Source of the DNA: Takakia lepidozioides
Taxonomy: Eukaryota; Streptophyta; Takakiopsida; Takakiales; Takakiaceae
Assembly: GCA_030704615.1 (NCBI GenBank)
Contig: CM060732.1
Location: forward strand, 40,219,053-40,283,052
Direction of reading: 5' to 3'
Length of the DNA: 64,000 nucleotides
Shown: positions 23,741 through 43,379 of the stretch, in pieces
Position numbering within the stretch: the first letter of the stretch is position 1
How the letters are laid out: the number at the start of each line of letters is the position of its first letter
The notes under the pieces: model-generated
What the model saw: the letters and a program-made list of their open reading frames with translations, nothing else
The model's database searches: none
Told to the model about the DNA's origin: nothing
Translations under genes and position numbers: made by a program

Positions 23741-26700
23741 TTAAACAAGTAATTGAGAGAGAAGCTGAGACATTAGGATTTCTTGTTCCTCTGCCTCATC
23801 AACCACTTTAACAGAGTGATGCCCCCATTGTTGGACACCTGATGATACAGAGTAGCCATTCTTGGCAGTATTCCTTGACGCTTCAGGCAGAACTGGGGAA
23901 GTCCCTTTGGAAAATGCACTGATACCAGATTGGAAGTATGACTGCCCATTCAACATGACATTGGTTGATGTGTAAAATGAGGATGGGTCTGAGCCAGAAT
24001 AATTTGTGAACCCATTGCTTCCCATGCTTTTAGATGCTTGGGGAGGCTGGTAGCTCCAGATTCCATCCAAAGACGCAGCTGCGTTGACTGTTGCTGCGAA
24101 TGGGGAATCATTGGCTGCGATGGCCTCTGTCAGCTGGGCAATCACTTGCTCATCAAACCCAAAAGTGTCATTCAAGACAGCCGCTGCCACACTGGTGACA
24201 GTAGAAACAGTAGGCTCACTGAACATCCCACTATGCAGCAACCCACTGGAGAATGAGTCGAACTGTTCAGAGTGGCCAAGCGAGGCAGGAGAGAACCCCC
24301 CAGACTTTGGCAAGCCTCCATCATTGATGGGTTTCATATCTTGTCGCGGTGCCTGGGTACCATCCATGCCCAAAAGTGCATTGTAGCGAGCCAAATCGGA
24401 GATGAACCCACTTCCAAAATGACCAAAACCCCCGCTCTCTGACTCATAACTAGTAGTACTGCCACTGAAGGGTGAAAATGGGCGCCCGTTGGTGGTCCCA
24501 TTAAGTACACTCTCCCATACACCAGTTCCAAGGCCTGATCCTTTAGCAGAGGCCATTTCATAAGAGACACCTTCAATACCTTGTGCCTGTCAAAACAACT
24601 TCATTTGAGAATGGTTCTCCCTATTATCGCTCAATCGACAAGGTCCCATCTGTGGTAAATTGGTATATGGAAATACAGAGGTAGCCTTCCTCTCATGGAT
24701 GGCTACTCTGCTCCTGTCTAAATAAACTCTGCGTCTCTCACTCTTCCTCCCACTCTTCCCTGGATGTTTCAAGTTTCTTTGTGTGCAAGTTCAAAAATCT
24801 CCCATTCTGCTCTCTTTCGATCTCTTCTCCCCTTCCTTTCCATTCAGCTCCTTCCACATTGCCAATTAAGTCTAATGAGTAGTCTTTCTATATCTAGTTC
24901 ACTTGGGTAGTGTAAACTGACCTGCACTGGCCTCCTTTCCTCTTCAAGAACTGGAGGTTTGCTCATTGAGGTCTTGGACCTTAAATGGTTAATAGCTGCT
25001 TCAATATCTCCCCTTGTGCTTACGACTGCAGCCTCCACTTGATTCTGGAGTAAATGCCCAACCATATGGGTTAAGTTCTACACATTCACCAGACAGATAT
25101 TCTCTGCACAGAAAAAATCTCTTTCTCTCTCAACCTTGCTCTCAAAATTGACATGGGGGATGATGGTAATCATTCATTAGTTGATTATGTGCAAAGTCGA
25201 TAAATTCATGACCTGCAGAGAAAATAAGACGAACAGACATTACTGCATGCTGAGACTAGCAGTTACCACAGTGCTTAACAAACTGCACACTGAGTGCCTT
25301 AGACTCCTAACAAGGGAATTAGTCTGCAGACAAACAAGACAAACTGTTTCAACTATGAATACCAATGGCAACTGGCAGCCAAACCCATAGAGCAACACAG
25401 ACAGCACAAGGTAGAAAGTTATCAAAATTCTACTTAAAAACAGACCTGCATGAATCCCTTAGAATGCAGTATCTCCTCCAGCACCTTCAGCTCTGCCGTT
25501 ATGTCCTGTCCACAAAACGATTATTTGTTAACTCACTGCAGTCAGTGCCCACATAAAACAGTCACTGACTTTTTACTGCCTAGCACCTTCACCCAATTCT
25601 TTCAACAGCAGTTGTTGCTTAGGGTGGGACCATATTCAGTCATTAACTTTGTGACAATTCATTTCCCACAACCATGCTTCCAAGCTCATCCATAAACAAC
25701 ATAACTCCTATGCTTGCAAGATAGATCCGCTCTGATTTATTTTGACAGAACAAGGAAGGACTCGGCATTGTCAGTACCTCACAGAAATTGTCGAAGACAG
25801 TTTCTGCAGCAAAAAAATTACAGCTACACTGCAACATTAACTATCACCTCTCAACGAACAACCTTACCATCAGGTTGCCAGCAATGTCAAATATACGTTT
25901 CCATCTTGCCCAAAACACAAGGAAACACGAACCCCTCTTACCCCCCACCCTGTTAAACAGTTGTCTTCCCTCTCTCTCCCCTCACAACAGTAGTGTCAGC
26001 TTGTCATCTGGGCAGAATAAGCATCAAGCAGGAAACCCCATGCGTGCGTCATAGCCAACATACAACCAGAGCAGTCAACGAGTAAATCTTTCTCCCTCTG
26101 TATCTCCCTCACACACTTTCTGTATCTTGACAATCCACAATGCAGGTAGGACAGAGCAAGCAGAAATCCATAAACACTGTGCTCTCTTACCAGTCTCTCT
26201 TGACTTTGCACAGGCATATCCGCCCGCATAGTGGACCCATTACGTAGAAGCCAATCTATGCACTGGTGCAGATCACTGCCGCAGATCCGTACGGCCAAAA
26301 TAGATTGCCAGTCAGCAAATCCAAGACTGCACAAAAGAACTCCAAGAAATTAGATCAGAAGTTGGTACCCAAAAGGGAAGACTTACCAGTATACCTTATG
26401 GTAGACCATAAGGAACCTCCACCATTTTGCTGCCCCTCAACTGAAATGCATGTCCAACTCAATTTATTATATCTGGTGTTATCATTCTCATGTTCCCCAA
26501 GCTGGTCCTGCTATAGCCATCCTCCAATGTAAAAATTACAGGATAAGAAAGAAGCAGCTTACTCTTGCAACTGTTTGGCGAGTGTAAATGACTTCTTTTC
26601 ACAAATAGCAAACACACAGCTTTGGCTCCAAGACCTTAATCCAATCCCTAAAGCCACGGAAGGTTGCCTCTCCACCAGCTGACAAGGTTTGGGCTGGCTT

Positions 26701-29700
26701 TCATCTTGAACGACTCTTGCTGCAGCTGCAGCTGCTGCTGCAGCCTCCTCTGCTTCTCGTTTCTCACGTGCCTTCGCTGCCCGTTGCAAGTGCTTTTTCT
26801 CATTTTTTGTACGAGCCCTGCACCACAGAGAGAGAGTGCTCCATACTGAGACCATTAAAGCTTGTTGGTTTGGACTTTGGATGCAGGCCAAACATAGCTA
26901 ATTGACTATGAAATGTTTTGTCAGAAAACTCATGGACAAGAACCACCTCAGTACACTGACCTCACAAAAGAAGTTCATAATAATACTATTGGGCTGAAGG
27001 TCTGCGGATAGCTGACTCCCACAAATGGTCGTGAGATTACACCAGAAAGCTGCGACTAACACAGTCCAGCCATCTACTGACAAAATTTACACAATACTCT
27101 AATATCACGGCACATTCATGCAGGGACGTGTACTTGCCTCAGACAACTTCCACGGAAACTTTAATACTATGAGGAAGGAAGCTGTTAGAAAACAGAAATG
27201 CCATGTGACATCATGAACAAACTTGAAAGTTACACTGACAAATTCATATTTCAGGATACATTTCTTCCCCCTATTCTCTTTGCTTATCGCACCGCCGTTG
27301 CTAGCACTAAGAAGACTCCTTTTGAGTTGTTGACTGCAGAAACAAGCGGGTGCTTAAAGGTAACATACCTGGCCCGGCGAGCATCCAGATCATCCTCTGC
27401 TGTCGCAAGACCTATAACGTCAGGTATGGCAGGTTGGCCTGGAGCTGAGGAGCATGAAGGTGGAGTGAGAGGAGTTACTGGGCGGCTGTCTTGGGCTGGG
27501 GTCGGTGATGGAAAAAGTGGACTTGGAGGCCTTAACTCCTTTTGCTGCTATCATCATGGGCATCATTTCTCAGAAGCTTATACATCTATGTAAAACAGGG
27601 GAGAAATCCAGGCATTTCTCACAAGTGCGAATAGGCTCACTAAAACTGCACAAGAGCAAATTGAGTGTAAGCTCTTCAACAACTGCCAACAGGTAGACAA
27701 GTGGTTGGAGCACTATAGGTGGTCCTGACTTTGAATGCACATAGGCCCATGTCTCAAAGCACCCTGTGTGCTACAAGGGTAAGCTGATCACCCACCAACT
27801 GCATTCACATATGGTATGCCTTTCATGGTGAAAGACTGTGCCTGCCAGTAGCAGAATGTGTGAGCAGCTGGGAGTACAGTACTCAGTTAAAGTCTAAACA
27901 GGTTCCCACACAGACATCTTACGGCTGTGAACTCGTCATGTGAGATAAGGGTTTCGATAATTGAGGAAACACCCTGGAGTCACTCTTCTCTGCTCACATC
28001 ATTCCCTCGGTGTCTAGGGTACCAACCATCCATTTGGCTGTGCTATCAAAAGTGCTGTGTGCTAGAAAATTCTGGCATGGCTCTTTCACACTGTTAAGGA
28101 TATAGCAAGGTTTGCGGATGTATAGCAACTGATTACTACGTGTAGGAGCAGACATTTTCATAGAGCTTAGCAATCCCGTTCAATTAGATGTGTTATCCTA
28201 GCATACACCAATTGGCATGCATGTGCTCCAATAACTGGCAATTGCAGCCTCGGGCCTAACCAAACAAGCAGGTCATCTGCTTACCCCAAATGCATTCGAA
28301 GGGTCTCCATTTCGTGGGCGCCCAGTTGCCCATGCATTAACCACAGGGACTGCCCCTATCCCTTGACCAGAAGCCCCAATTTGCTTCAAATGTTGTATTA
28401 GTGCCACCCGTCGCGCTTTTTCTTCATCACTGTCTAAGCTTTGAGTAGACCCGGTCTCAGAAGATGCAAGATTTCGATCCAACCTCCCACAAAGCTCAAG
28501 TCCACTCTTCATAGCCCCACCCCCTTTGCTGGCAGCTATCTCAGAGCGGGCTGCAACTATAGCAGCCACAGTAGCTTCCCTTGTGAGCAGCTTAGTGCCT
28601 CCATTAGAGATGACATTAGAGCTGGAACTACCACTAATACTATGACTAGCAACCCCACTGTTTCGACCTAGTCCATCACAGGAACTAGGAAATGTGGAGG
28701 CTCGATTCAGTAATAAAGGCTTAGGTGTGGTAGACGATTTCTTTTGATCAACTTTCTCCTTGTCTTTTTCTAGTTTACTCAACTTGGAATTGGGAAGTGG
28801 TGGAACTTGGTCCTTCTCTTTGTCATTGTCATTCTCTTTCTCCTTCTTACAAGGTGCTGCTGATGCCACTGCCGGAGGAGCTGGATCTGGCATCTTAGCT
28901 TTTCTCCGCTTCTTACTGCCACACACCCAAAATTGAACATCCTTACATTACCATTCCCTGCAATACTAGCTGTAAAACACGGTACTTGGGCCAAGATTGT
29001 GACTCCATATACAACCCTACACATGTAAAGACCAAAGCATACACATACCCACACGAGTGATTGCTGTCATAACAAACCAACTTGTTGCTACAAGTTGATG
29101 GATGCATAAAGAAAGAGTACCAGAATTTTGAAATTAAGGAACCTCACCAACTATCAATTGGAAGTCCATGCCTTGTATGTCAACAACTCAGATTCTTTGA
29201 GTAAGTGTCAGAAAGAGAAAGAGAAGAGAAATCTCATACCTACTATCATTTCGGGCATGGATTGGATGTGATTTTGTAACCTGCACATTTTCAATCTTAT
29301 TACTCCCTTTACAGTTTGGGGAAAGACACATCAAATGGGAGGATTGACCAAGATACATCAGGCCCTGCCACCCAATTTCACTCACATCCGTGAGCTCATT
29401 GACAAGTACAACAACATTGGTTAACTCAGGTCCAACCATTTATAATGACATCCGGCTCAGGAATATTTACTTATGTGAGTAATTGCCTTGTAGCCGGCTT
29501 CATCAAAATAGTGCCACTATATTGCCACTACATAGCCACAGAAAAGATGGCATAAGAACAGCCACCTACCCGGCCGCGACATGGTTTATCACTTTTGGAG
29601 CCTTTTCCACAGCCTCGCGGGCATTGAAACCCAGTCTTTCGTTGCCTGCAAGCACACACACATATGCCACCAAAGAGAGATGCACGGTGAGAACATCACG

Positions 29701-30715
29701 ACTCTCCAACGTGTGGTAGTTACGTGCATGGGAGTATCACCTAAATCACTGGTAGCCCCCTACGGGGGGGGCCAAACAAAGTCACTGACACACGGAAGGC
29801 AGATAAATGACAGGCGCACAACATGGTTTGTCAGTACTCATCCCATTGAGTTACAGCATTTAGTCGTTGTGAATACATTCACTGTAATGAAGGTAAAATC
29901 TTCAAGCAATTAACAGTGAGTCACCTCTACCCTTATCACATAATCCAAACAGCCCTAGTTCAAAGGAAAATCAATCAAGCTATTGGGCCTTCTGGCACAA
30001 GTTCTCCCTCTTGATTACTTCAATTATATACCATAGCTGTGCAAAGACTCTTCATGATGTTGATGTTTTAGACACTCTACATGCATGCCAATATCTGTGT
30101 TCATATCCATCCATGACAAAGTTGTTTTCCAGCATTGTTAAGAAAACCTTGCAATCACTATTGAACTAAGTCCCTCTTTTCATGGACATGTTAGATGTCC
30201 CAAAACAGGATTGCCAGATGACAGAGTCTAATTGCATTAACAGTCATCTCAAGTCAGGAAAGTATTTACAAATAGTGAGTGATTCCCTGCAGTAGGATAC
30301 AACAGTAATACTTTGACAGAAAATGCATGGCCCTCTCCTCTCCTCCTGCTTTCTCCCCAGGGGTCTAACACCAAATAATACAAATAAAAATACCTGAGAC
30401 ACATGGCAACTCTTGGAGTGGTTCTTTAACCCTTCCATAGTCGACAATTGGATACCAAACAAAAGGATAGCAGAAGGAAGCTGAGACCAAATCAGCCAAG
30501 AGTCACAAGCAGCCTGGCACGTACTTGTCAAGGCGTATACTTTTAAGGTAAGTTTCGATGCAATGTTGGTGATAGATTGTTGGTGATGGACATCCTTCAA
30601 AAGTACATGCAATTGCATTGAGTTCATCGAATGTGCTGTCACAGATTTCTCCACAAAGTTCACACAAACCTTCAAGTTCATGCAGTGAAGGGCATGATGC
30701 TGCCGCAAGAGCCAT
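23741..30715 (-). CDS. Zinc-finger and double-UBA protein, conserved-looking, unnamed
   Basis: Ten exons on the minus strand: 30525-30715, 29570-29645, 29240-29280, 28285-28915, 27369-27547 (acceptor could be 3 bases earlier), 26563-26817, 26191-26326, 25446-25505, 24922-25044 and 23741-24586. All phases agree, giving a 2538-base CDS of 845 codons plus stop. Residues about 15-110 form a Cys/His-rich zinc-binding module: CELCGEICDS, YHQHCIETYLKS, RKTGFQCPRGCGKG, then KSHPIHARND. A Lys-rich linker follows, then a Pro-rich stretch, then an Arg/Glu/Ala coiled coil (AKAREKREAEEAAAAA). Next is a UBA-like domain (LGFADWQSILAV, DLHQCIDWLLRNG) and a second (VEAAVVSTRGDIEAAINHL). The C-terminus is Ser/Gly-rich and disordered. 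The layout suggests a ubiquitin-binding regulator, possibly a RING-like ligase, but that is inference. Intron 5 holds a Gypsy fragment. Confidence 0.82.
27198..27350 (+). pseudogene. Ty3/Gypsy integrase fragment
   Basis: The plus-strand residues LPPILFAYRTAVASTKKTPF match the conserved stretch near the end of Gypsy integrases (PFxLFAYRT...TPFELL). Only about 50 residues remain, and the frame runs on into antisense exon 5 of the zinc-finger/UBA gene. It is an insertion remnant inside an intron, ending less than 20 bp from that exon's donor. Confidence 0.55.
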
Positions 30716-33700
30716 GACTTAACACGTCCCCCGATATAGTGGTGTTTTGGAGGAAGAAAATAATACAAGGACTGGAGACGGATGGCTGACTAAGGACCTC
30801 AGAATTGACCAGATGGAGTGGTGGGCTTTGATACTGAGCGAAAATATCATGGGACGCAGACAATAAAGCCAAAGAGGGACGAAGCTGGGAGGGATTCAAA
30901 GAAATATCCACACAAACTCGGGAACAGGGGGACAAGATGCAGGTCAGTGATGGCGAGCAGGGATGACAGATGATACACTTTAAGCAAGTCGGAGAAGCTG
31001 GCTACAGAGAGACCAAGGTTAATTGGGCATAGAAGAGCCAGATGCTGAGGCAACCAAGCTACCTGCAAACACCCATAATCAGAAGAAAACAAGATCAGTT
31101 TTTCATTGCCTCATTATACTTTTCCACACGTATCAGTAATTCAGAATGTAGGAAGAAATTAAGTTTCTTGCCATGGTCCAAAAGAAGAAAAGGCAATTGA
31201 CAGAAACTGGTGCCAACTGAGGTGGACTTGGCAATGTCCATAGTAAGGAACTGGACCTTCACATCAGGTGGCAAACAACGGTAGTCAAAGATATCCAATT
31301 CCACAGAAAAACAAAACAAAATCTGAAGCACTTTCCCTAAGTTTGTATGAATTACTCTTCAAGGTTGATTCTAAGGATGCTAGGGCCCAGCCAATTTCTG
31401 TGTGTCCAGGTGTGCTGCACATCCCTTCCAGTTTCAGTGAATGGGCTTAGAGAGCTTTGACAGAACAACTGATTTACTCTTCAGACAGGAAACTGTCATA
31501 CTCAAGTCCTGCCCCAGATTGCCTGCCTTGTGCACCCCCAACCAATTTCCAGCCTTGCCTACCCCTTTGAGTGATCAGGCAAGATGGGGGTTATGGTGCC
31601 TGGATCTCTCTGAAGAGCTCCTGCATATGTAGAGCAGTTACAAGATCGGCATTTACTTTTCCGAAATGGGTTTAACGCAAGCCCATAAAGGGTGCACTAC
31701 CCATCAGAAGGGAGTGGTAGAGGTGGGAGACATTTGGAACGGGCACTGAAACAGGAGGGGGCATTGCCTGATTCTGAAACGTGCACCCGCTAATCATTGA
31801 TTTCGACAAGGTGTGGAATCTTCACTGCAACTTAGCTCTAACAGTGAAGGCAGCGTGGACTCCCCACTGAAGAAACCAGAAATGCAGAAATGAAGAGATC
31901 TTACGAACAAGGCCGTAACCTGAGACAAGAGGGGACTGGATTTGAGATAAATCGGGACAGCAAAAACTATAGCTGAACTGAATAGGGCCTGCCAAAACAA
32001 GAAACACCTAAAAGATAAGGAGAGTCGTAACAGCACGGACAGGAAACTAAGAGTTTCAAAACACTAGAAAAAATTCGGTGGATCAATCCTCCGCACACAA
32101 GATCAGGTTGCGGTGGCCACTCCAAGACTGAGAAGCTCACCCTCACGTTGACAGATAGAGAAAGAGGGACGGGAAGCAGGCGTGATAGATCGAAAGATCA
32201 CATTCACAACCTTCACCATAATACCAAAATAACGCCTTCCACTGCGCGGGAAAACAATGTTTAAGAAGAATTTGGAATACAGAGTCCGCCAGAACAGATC
32301 ATGGCTGCCATACGCGAGCAACAGCATGCAACAACAAGGGACAGGACCCGGGACAAGAACCGACAGTGCAAGAGGTGACAACAGGAGCTTACCATATAGC
32401 AGCACGCTTGTTTTACTCCTCCAGACCTCTATGATGGCTCTGCCGAGGCCAAGAAGGAACGATGCAAGCGAGACGAAGCCACACAGACAACAATCGCGCA
32501 GATCTCTCACACTCGCATACAATCTTCTTCACACCCCAGTCTCTCCACTCCACTCTCACCAAAAGCCCTACAGTAAATCGTAACACCGATTACTTTCACC
32601 CCATTTCTCACCTGGCCCACAGGGTAAATTCACAATAAAAACTATTATCTTTTAAAACATATTCCTTTTTCTTTGTTGTTTATTCCTTTTATTCTTAAGA
32701 TAATGGGCGGAACCCCAATCATTTGCTTTTCTTTTCTATTTCTTTTTCTTCATTTCACAGCTTGCAGCAAATTCCTTAAAAACAAAACAAAAAAAAACAA
32801 ATTTCTAGAGTTTAGGGTTAGTAACCGACTTGATGTTTTAGATTATCCAGCCAACAAAAGACAAAACAAACAAAAAAGGAAAAAAAAGGCATTAAAAAAA
32901 AAGACATGATAAAGTAATACAACATACAGTAACACTATCTATAAATTACTTTTACTAGGTAGCTGAACCTCCACACGAGGGTAGGACCACTGTCGGTAAC
33001 TCGGCTGTTACTACTTGGATGTATAGAAAGCATTGTTCATTCATTCATTTCCTACTAGAAAGTGTGTTTATGGATGATGCGATCTTGATCAAATTTTAAG
33101 TTTCATCCATACGGATTCGGGCCTACACGGTATAATAACCCAAACTGAGTTGCACCCAGGTGATCCTGGGCTCAAATCCTGGCTACTTCATTGTGCATCC
33201 AGAGCCCTGTCGGCGAGTGCAATAATTTGATTTTTCAAATAATAGGTTGCGGAATATAAAATAAAAATATCTGGGATATACGGTGTCTCGCAGCTGCGAT
33301 TGTACGTGTGGGGCCGCAGTGCTGCAGGGCCTCTGCTGTTGTGGGCCGTGTGTACAAGGACTGTGGTGATGGTCCCCTCCATGTCGGTCAAGGGTCGGAG
33401 AGAGACGGAATCCATGTGGATGAATCCGGTTTGGAGGTGCTGAAGCTTGGTAATCTTGCTTGACTTGCGTCTGAGATGCAATGGGTGGACGGAGGGAGGT
33501 AGAGAGAAATTGCATTAGCTCGGCATTGGTAGATTTAAGTCCATGTTAGTGCTTGTTAGGCATTGAGCTGACTGAAATGCTGAGCTAATGTTGTCTCTGA
33601 AGAGGTTTTCTACCCTTCTGCTGTGTTGGTACCAGAGAAATTCAAGCTTTGTCTCCTACTTGAAGCTTCATCCGAGCAAGAACATGCTTTTGGTGGTAGA

Positions 33701-35503
33701 GGAGGTACAAATTGGACGGTTCCAGTCCACGTGTTGTATGGTGAGAAATGTTAATTATGTTCTTATTATATGTGAACTGCGGAGTCTGGATATGGCATCA
33801 CAGGCCAAAGGCACGAATTGATAGACCGTGAACCCTGTTTGTGTTAAAGATCTTACGCCTTTAAGGCCACAGAGGGCGTTAACTTATATGCATGCATGTT
33901 TCCTCGTGGGCTTTCAATGCGAAACTGCGGGTGCCAGATTTTTTCCGATGGGTTTGGTGGGGGAGGCGTTGGTTCACCAGTTTGAGTCTTGTAAGGCGCA
34001 CATTTAGAAGTGCAGTGTGGGGTTAAGGTGGCATTTCTAAAGCCAAACTGTCGAAGTGCACCAACGAGAGATGAAGATAATGGGCAGCTGTTAAATGTTA
34101 CAGAAAATGGAGTGAGCAGTTTCGGTGTGATGGTGCGAAGTTGGAGATACGGGTGCTGTTGCCAGTCGTAGATGATGGGGGCAGCTAAGTGCACGTCATG
34201 TAAAAGTAGATGCACAACATGCAGCACTGTTTGTTTCCCTGCAGAGCCCCCAAGATGTGCAGCTGTTCGTCCTCTATGGTGTCACCACTTGTTTGGGTCT
34301 TGTTTGTTTCGGTCTGATACTATACCACCAGTATCAGTTTTGTCTCATCCTGGGTCTAAGAAGGTCGAATACATGATTGCCAGCCCAAGGATTAACACTC
34401 AGGCAATCCTCGCGGGGTTATCGTTGTGAAATTTATGAAGTTTCTGAATTGAAAGGGAAGGGAAGGGAATGGAAATAGTGCTGAGCAGCTGATGCAGGAG
34501 CTCATTAACACCTCACCATTACTGCATGTAAGTAATGCCTTGATTTTCACCAGTTACCCCTGGCACCTCCATCCTAATGCATGCCAGGGAGGTGAGGCAC
34601 ATGGCCTTGCCTGTCTCTCTTCCTTTCTAGATGGACACAATATCTGCAACTGCCCTTCATGCGGTGTGATCCCCCGGAATTAGTCACGAGCATCAAGGAT
34701 AGAAGTGGTATGGTGGAAGATACTAGATACCAGTCTCTTGGTGCATACACATGTGACTTATCACTCAAAATGGATCATTGAAGAACTCACCTTCCTCGAG
34801 GAGCACCTTTGATGGCACATTGGCATCAAATTGTCTGAAGGTGATCTTCCATACAAAGTGACTGGTCTGAGACGGAGTAGGGGCTTGTGTGGACTTAAGT
34901 AGGCTGTTTGTGAAGTTCTATTAGAACTAAACTGGGTGGATTTACCAATCTGCCAGAAATCTAAATTAAGCACACGGTGACGCTTAAGTGTTGCAATGGA
35001 TAGCCAAATGGCCTCACATGCAAGACATTTAGGGACTTGAGTGGGGTACAAGAGTTGATCCCCTCATTTCTAGGCTCTAAATTGATCTAATGTCAGTGAA
35101 GACCTGCAATAAGTGATGTGTTCTGTAATACAATCATGTCTCACAACAAGTGAGTGAGGAGAACACATCCGGCATGTATTAAGGCATGTAGTAAGCCATT
35201 GGAACCTTTGCTTCAATACTGCATATGGTCCCTGGTGTCATCAATATATTTGCATATATATTCTCAAGCAGAGGATCACAAACTATTTTAAGAATTAGCA
35301 TGTGCGATCAAATTTACCAGACTGCATGGCATACACTGGCTAATTGGAACCATACATCAACAGATGGAGAAACAGCTTTGATGTTATCTCATGTACTTTC
35401 TCCAAGCTCACCATCTAAATACATTGCAACTGGCCTATGAGACATGCCTGATCTAGCCATCACTACTGCTACCAAGAAGTATGTACAAGATCTATGCAGA
35501 GTC
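30716..35503. other. Long interval without a supportable gene
   Basis: This lies between the 5' end of the zinc-finger/UBA gene and the 3' end of MDAR. It probably includes untranslated exons and the promoter of the former (30716 to about 32600), but no splice-consistent coding was found. 32640-32920 is AT-rich with poly-A/T runs. Frames at 33183-33515, 33853-34227 and 34172-34429 have no recognisable domains. Confidence 0.4.
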
Positions 35504-40907
<5,404 letters not shown>

Positions 40908-42098
40908 CACTATAGGAAAAGGGGGGGGGTTGCGACGTCGCAGCCACACCGCGGCGTCGTAAACCCTTTTCGGGCAGGGGAAAAAACCCAAATTTGCGAC
41001 GCCCGTCGCAAGGGCGTCGCCAAAAAAACGTCGCAAATTTGCGACCAATGGGGGTCGCAAATAGGCGAAACCGCGATTTGCGACGCCCGGGCGTCCAAAA
41101 AATAAACAAAAAAAAAAAAAAAAAAAACCTACTCTGCAATGCAGAATTAGCACCGTCCGGGGGTCGCAAAGTGCGACGCCCGGACGTCACAATTTAATGG
41201 GGTACATTTGAATTTAAGCGGGAAAATTTGAATTTCAAAAACTTGTTGACCATTGACTCCGGTTCTCTCTAATGACGTTCATTGTTCTACATACATCATG
41301 CAATGCAATGCGTACTTGAACCTAAGACCTCCACGTTATAACATTTCTAAAACACTACAAATTAACCAACACACCTATGCTACATCTATGTATCACAAAA
41401 ACAATCTAAATATATATATACAAATATAAAGATTTCATTCAAGAACCTTCAAGTTCCTTCTAAGGGGGTCGTTCTTGTGACGCCGGGGAGTTGCAACCTC
41501 CACATCCTTAATGCCCAGCCCTAGCCCCAGCCCCAGCCCCAGCATCATCGCCGTTGTTGCACCCCCCCCACCGCCAGACGCCCTAAGCGACGTCTTTGTA
41601 ATGACCTAAGTTGACCACAACACCATTGCGACCTCTTGTGGCGACGCCATTGCGACCCCATAGCATCGCAACGTTGGGCGTCCCAGCGCGGGGCGCCCCT
41701 AGCGACGCTTTTGTGAAGTTGAGGGCCGCAAAGTCCAAAAAAAAAAAAAAAATTCCCACTATGGTGATGCTGTTGCGACGCCCTGGCGTCACAGAGGCGC
41801 TGGGGCGCCTTTAGTGACACTTTTGCAACGCCGAGGTGTCGCAACGTCCCAAAAAAAATTAAAAAAATTAAAAATTCCGACGCCGGGGCATCGCAAGAAA
41901 AAAAACCGTCAAAGTGAGGGCCCTCTTTCCCCCTTCATACCACCTTACGACGGCTGGGCGTCGTAATGGTGTCGCAGCGGGGGATTGCAACGTCGAGGCG
42001 TCGCAAACAAACGCCGCGGGCTCGGCGTCGCAGGCTCAGCGCCGTGCGGGGCGTGGGGACGCAGCTGGCGTCGCAAACCCCCCCCATTTGCTATAGTG
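40908..42098. mobile_element. Non-autonomous CACTA element with GC-rich subtermini
   Basis: The element is 1191 bp. The left end reads CACTATAGGAAAAGGGGGGG and the right end, reverse-complemented, reads CACTATAGCAAATGGGGGGG, both continuing into ttgcgacg-type sequence. A perfect 3-bp duplication act flanks it (40905-40907 and 42099-42101). CACTA termini plus a 3-bp target duplication are diagnostic of the En/Spm superfamily. The subterminal 200-600 bases on both sides are packed with gcgacg/cgtcgc motifs, resembling transposase-binding subterminal repeats. No transposase is encoded, and apparent frames in it are artefacts of the GC-rich repeats. Confidence 0.85.
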
Positions 42099-43379
42099 AC
42101 TCCATGTTGGGTTCTTGCTTCTGGTAATGCCCCAATCTTTGGGGTGAAAGCTGACCAAAGTATTTGCTGCTATGGTTCTTTCACACTGCTTCTGCATTTC
42201 CCTTTTTTTTCTCCCCTCTCTTTAGAACTGAAGGCTCGGAGTGGTATCTCGGTCCTCCGCCTTATGGCTCTCTGTAAGGTTATTGTTTCTTTACCTCTAT
42301 TAACAAGCGGCTAGTCGCGTAATGGCTCCACCCTAAAACTCTTAAGTACAAAATTTCCTTAAAATGTTATATTAAAATAAAATAATCACATTTAAGCTAC
42401 ATTCAAACATGTTTTGCATAAGAAGTGTCGTTCCTCTGTGGGAGATGATTGAGTGGTGCCCTTAACAAATCTGATTGAGAGAGAGAGGGGCAGAGAGGGG
42501 AAAGGGAGAGGTGGGAGGGTTGAATTATTTATTTATTCCTTCATAAAGCAGGGGATAGAGCCCCTGGTAGAACTTATTCTAGCGACGACCAAAGGTCGGA
42601 AGCTAGTTTAGCGTAGAGCAGGAATAGGGGGCCATAGTGCCACGTTTTCGTCGTCATGTCATCATCACCATGTCATCGTCGTCGTCAAAAAATTTATATC
42701 TGCCCGGACTGAACGCCCGAAAAAACCCCAAAGCACCAAGTTTTTTCGGAGCATGCCCGGATTGCACGATTCTTGAAGTTCTTGAACTGCAAGAGCTCTG
42801 CATTTTCCGCCATTCGTTCACCTTGCAAACTTGTCTTGGCTCTTGTTAGTACCGTAGAGGTCGCTCTATTCCGACATTAATTAATTCACTTTAAGAAAGA
42901 ACGAATATTTTAAAATTCTGCCCTGGGAGTAGATGAAATATGGGAATAATATTCTCTTTTTTTTTTAACTTTGAAAACAAAAGGTGGCAATATGGTAGTG
43001 AAAACATCAAGTTTGAAAGGAAAAAAAAAAATACAAAGTTTGAGACTTATTAAACATGTTTACCACTAACCATAACTATGGCTTGCCAGAAAGTTATGGC
43101 TAACCATAACTATGACTTGAGATAGAGAATGTCAACTGTACATGAATTGATATGGCCCACCTAATTTAATGAGAGGTAACCATGAGTGCCGAATTCCGAA
43201 AAAATTGGATGAAGCCTGAAAAAAAAAATTATTATTGGCAGTAGGCCTGCCGAACCTGGTGACCTGCATGTATTTAATGATTTCGGCAGGGGTCCGTCGA
43301 AATAAAGCGGCCTCTATAATACCACGAGTTGGTATTCTTCCTGCTGTTTACAAGGTACTTGGAGGTTATTTTGGGTTGA

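Noticed and set aside
27198-27593. 131-codon plus frame as one gene
   Set aside because: Only the first 50 residues resemble Gypsy integrase; the rest is antisense to exon 5 of the zinc-finger/UBA gene.
33140-33190. B-box-like gggctcaaatcctgg suggesting a SINE
   Set aside because: No matching A box or second copy was found in the window.
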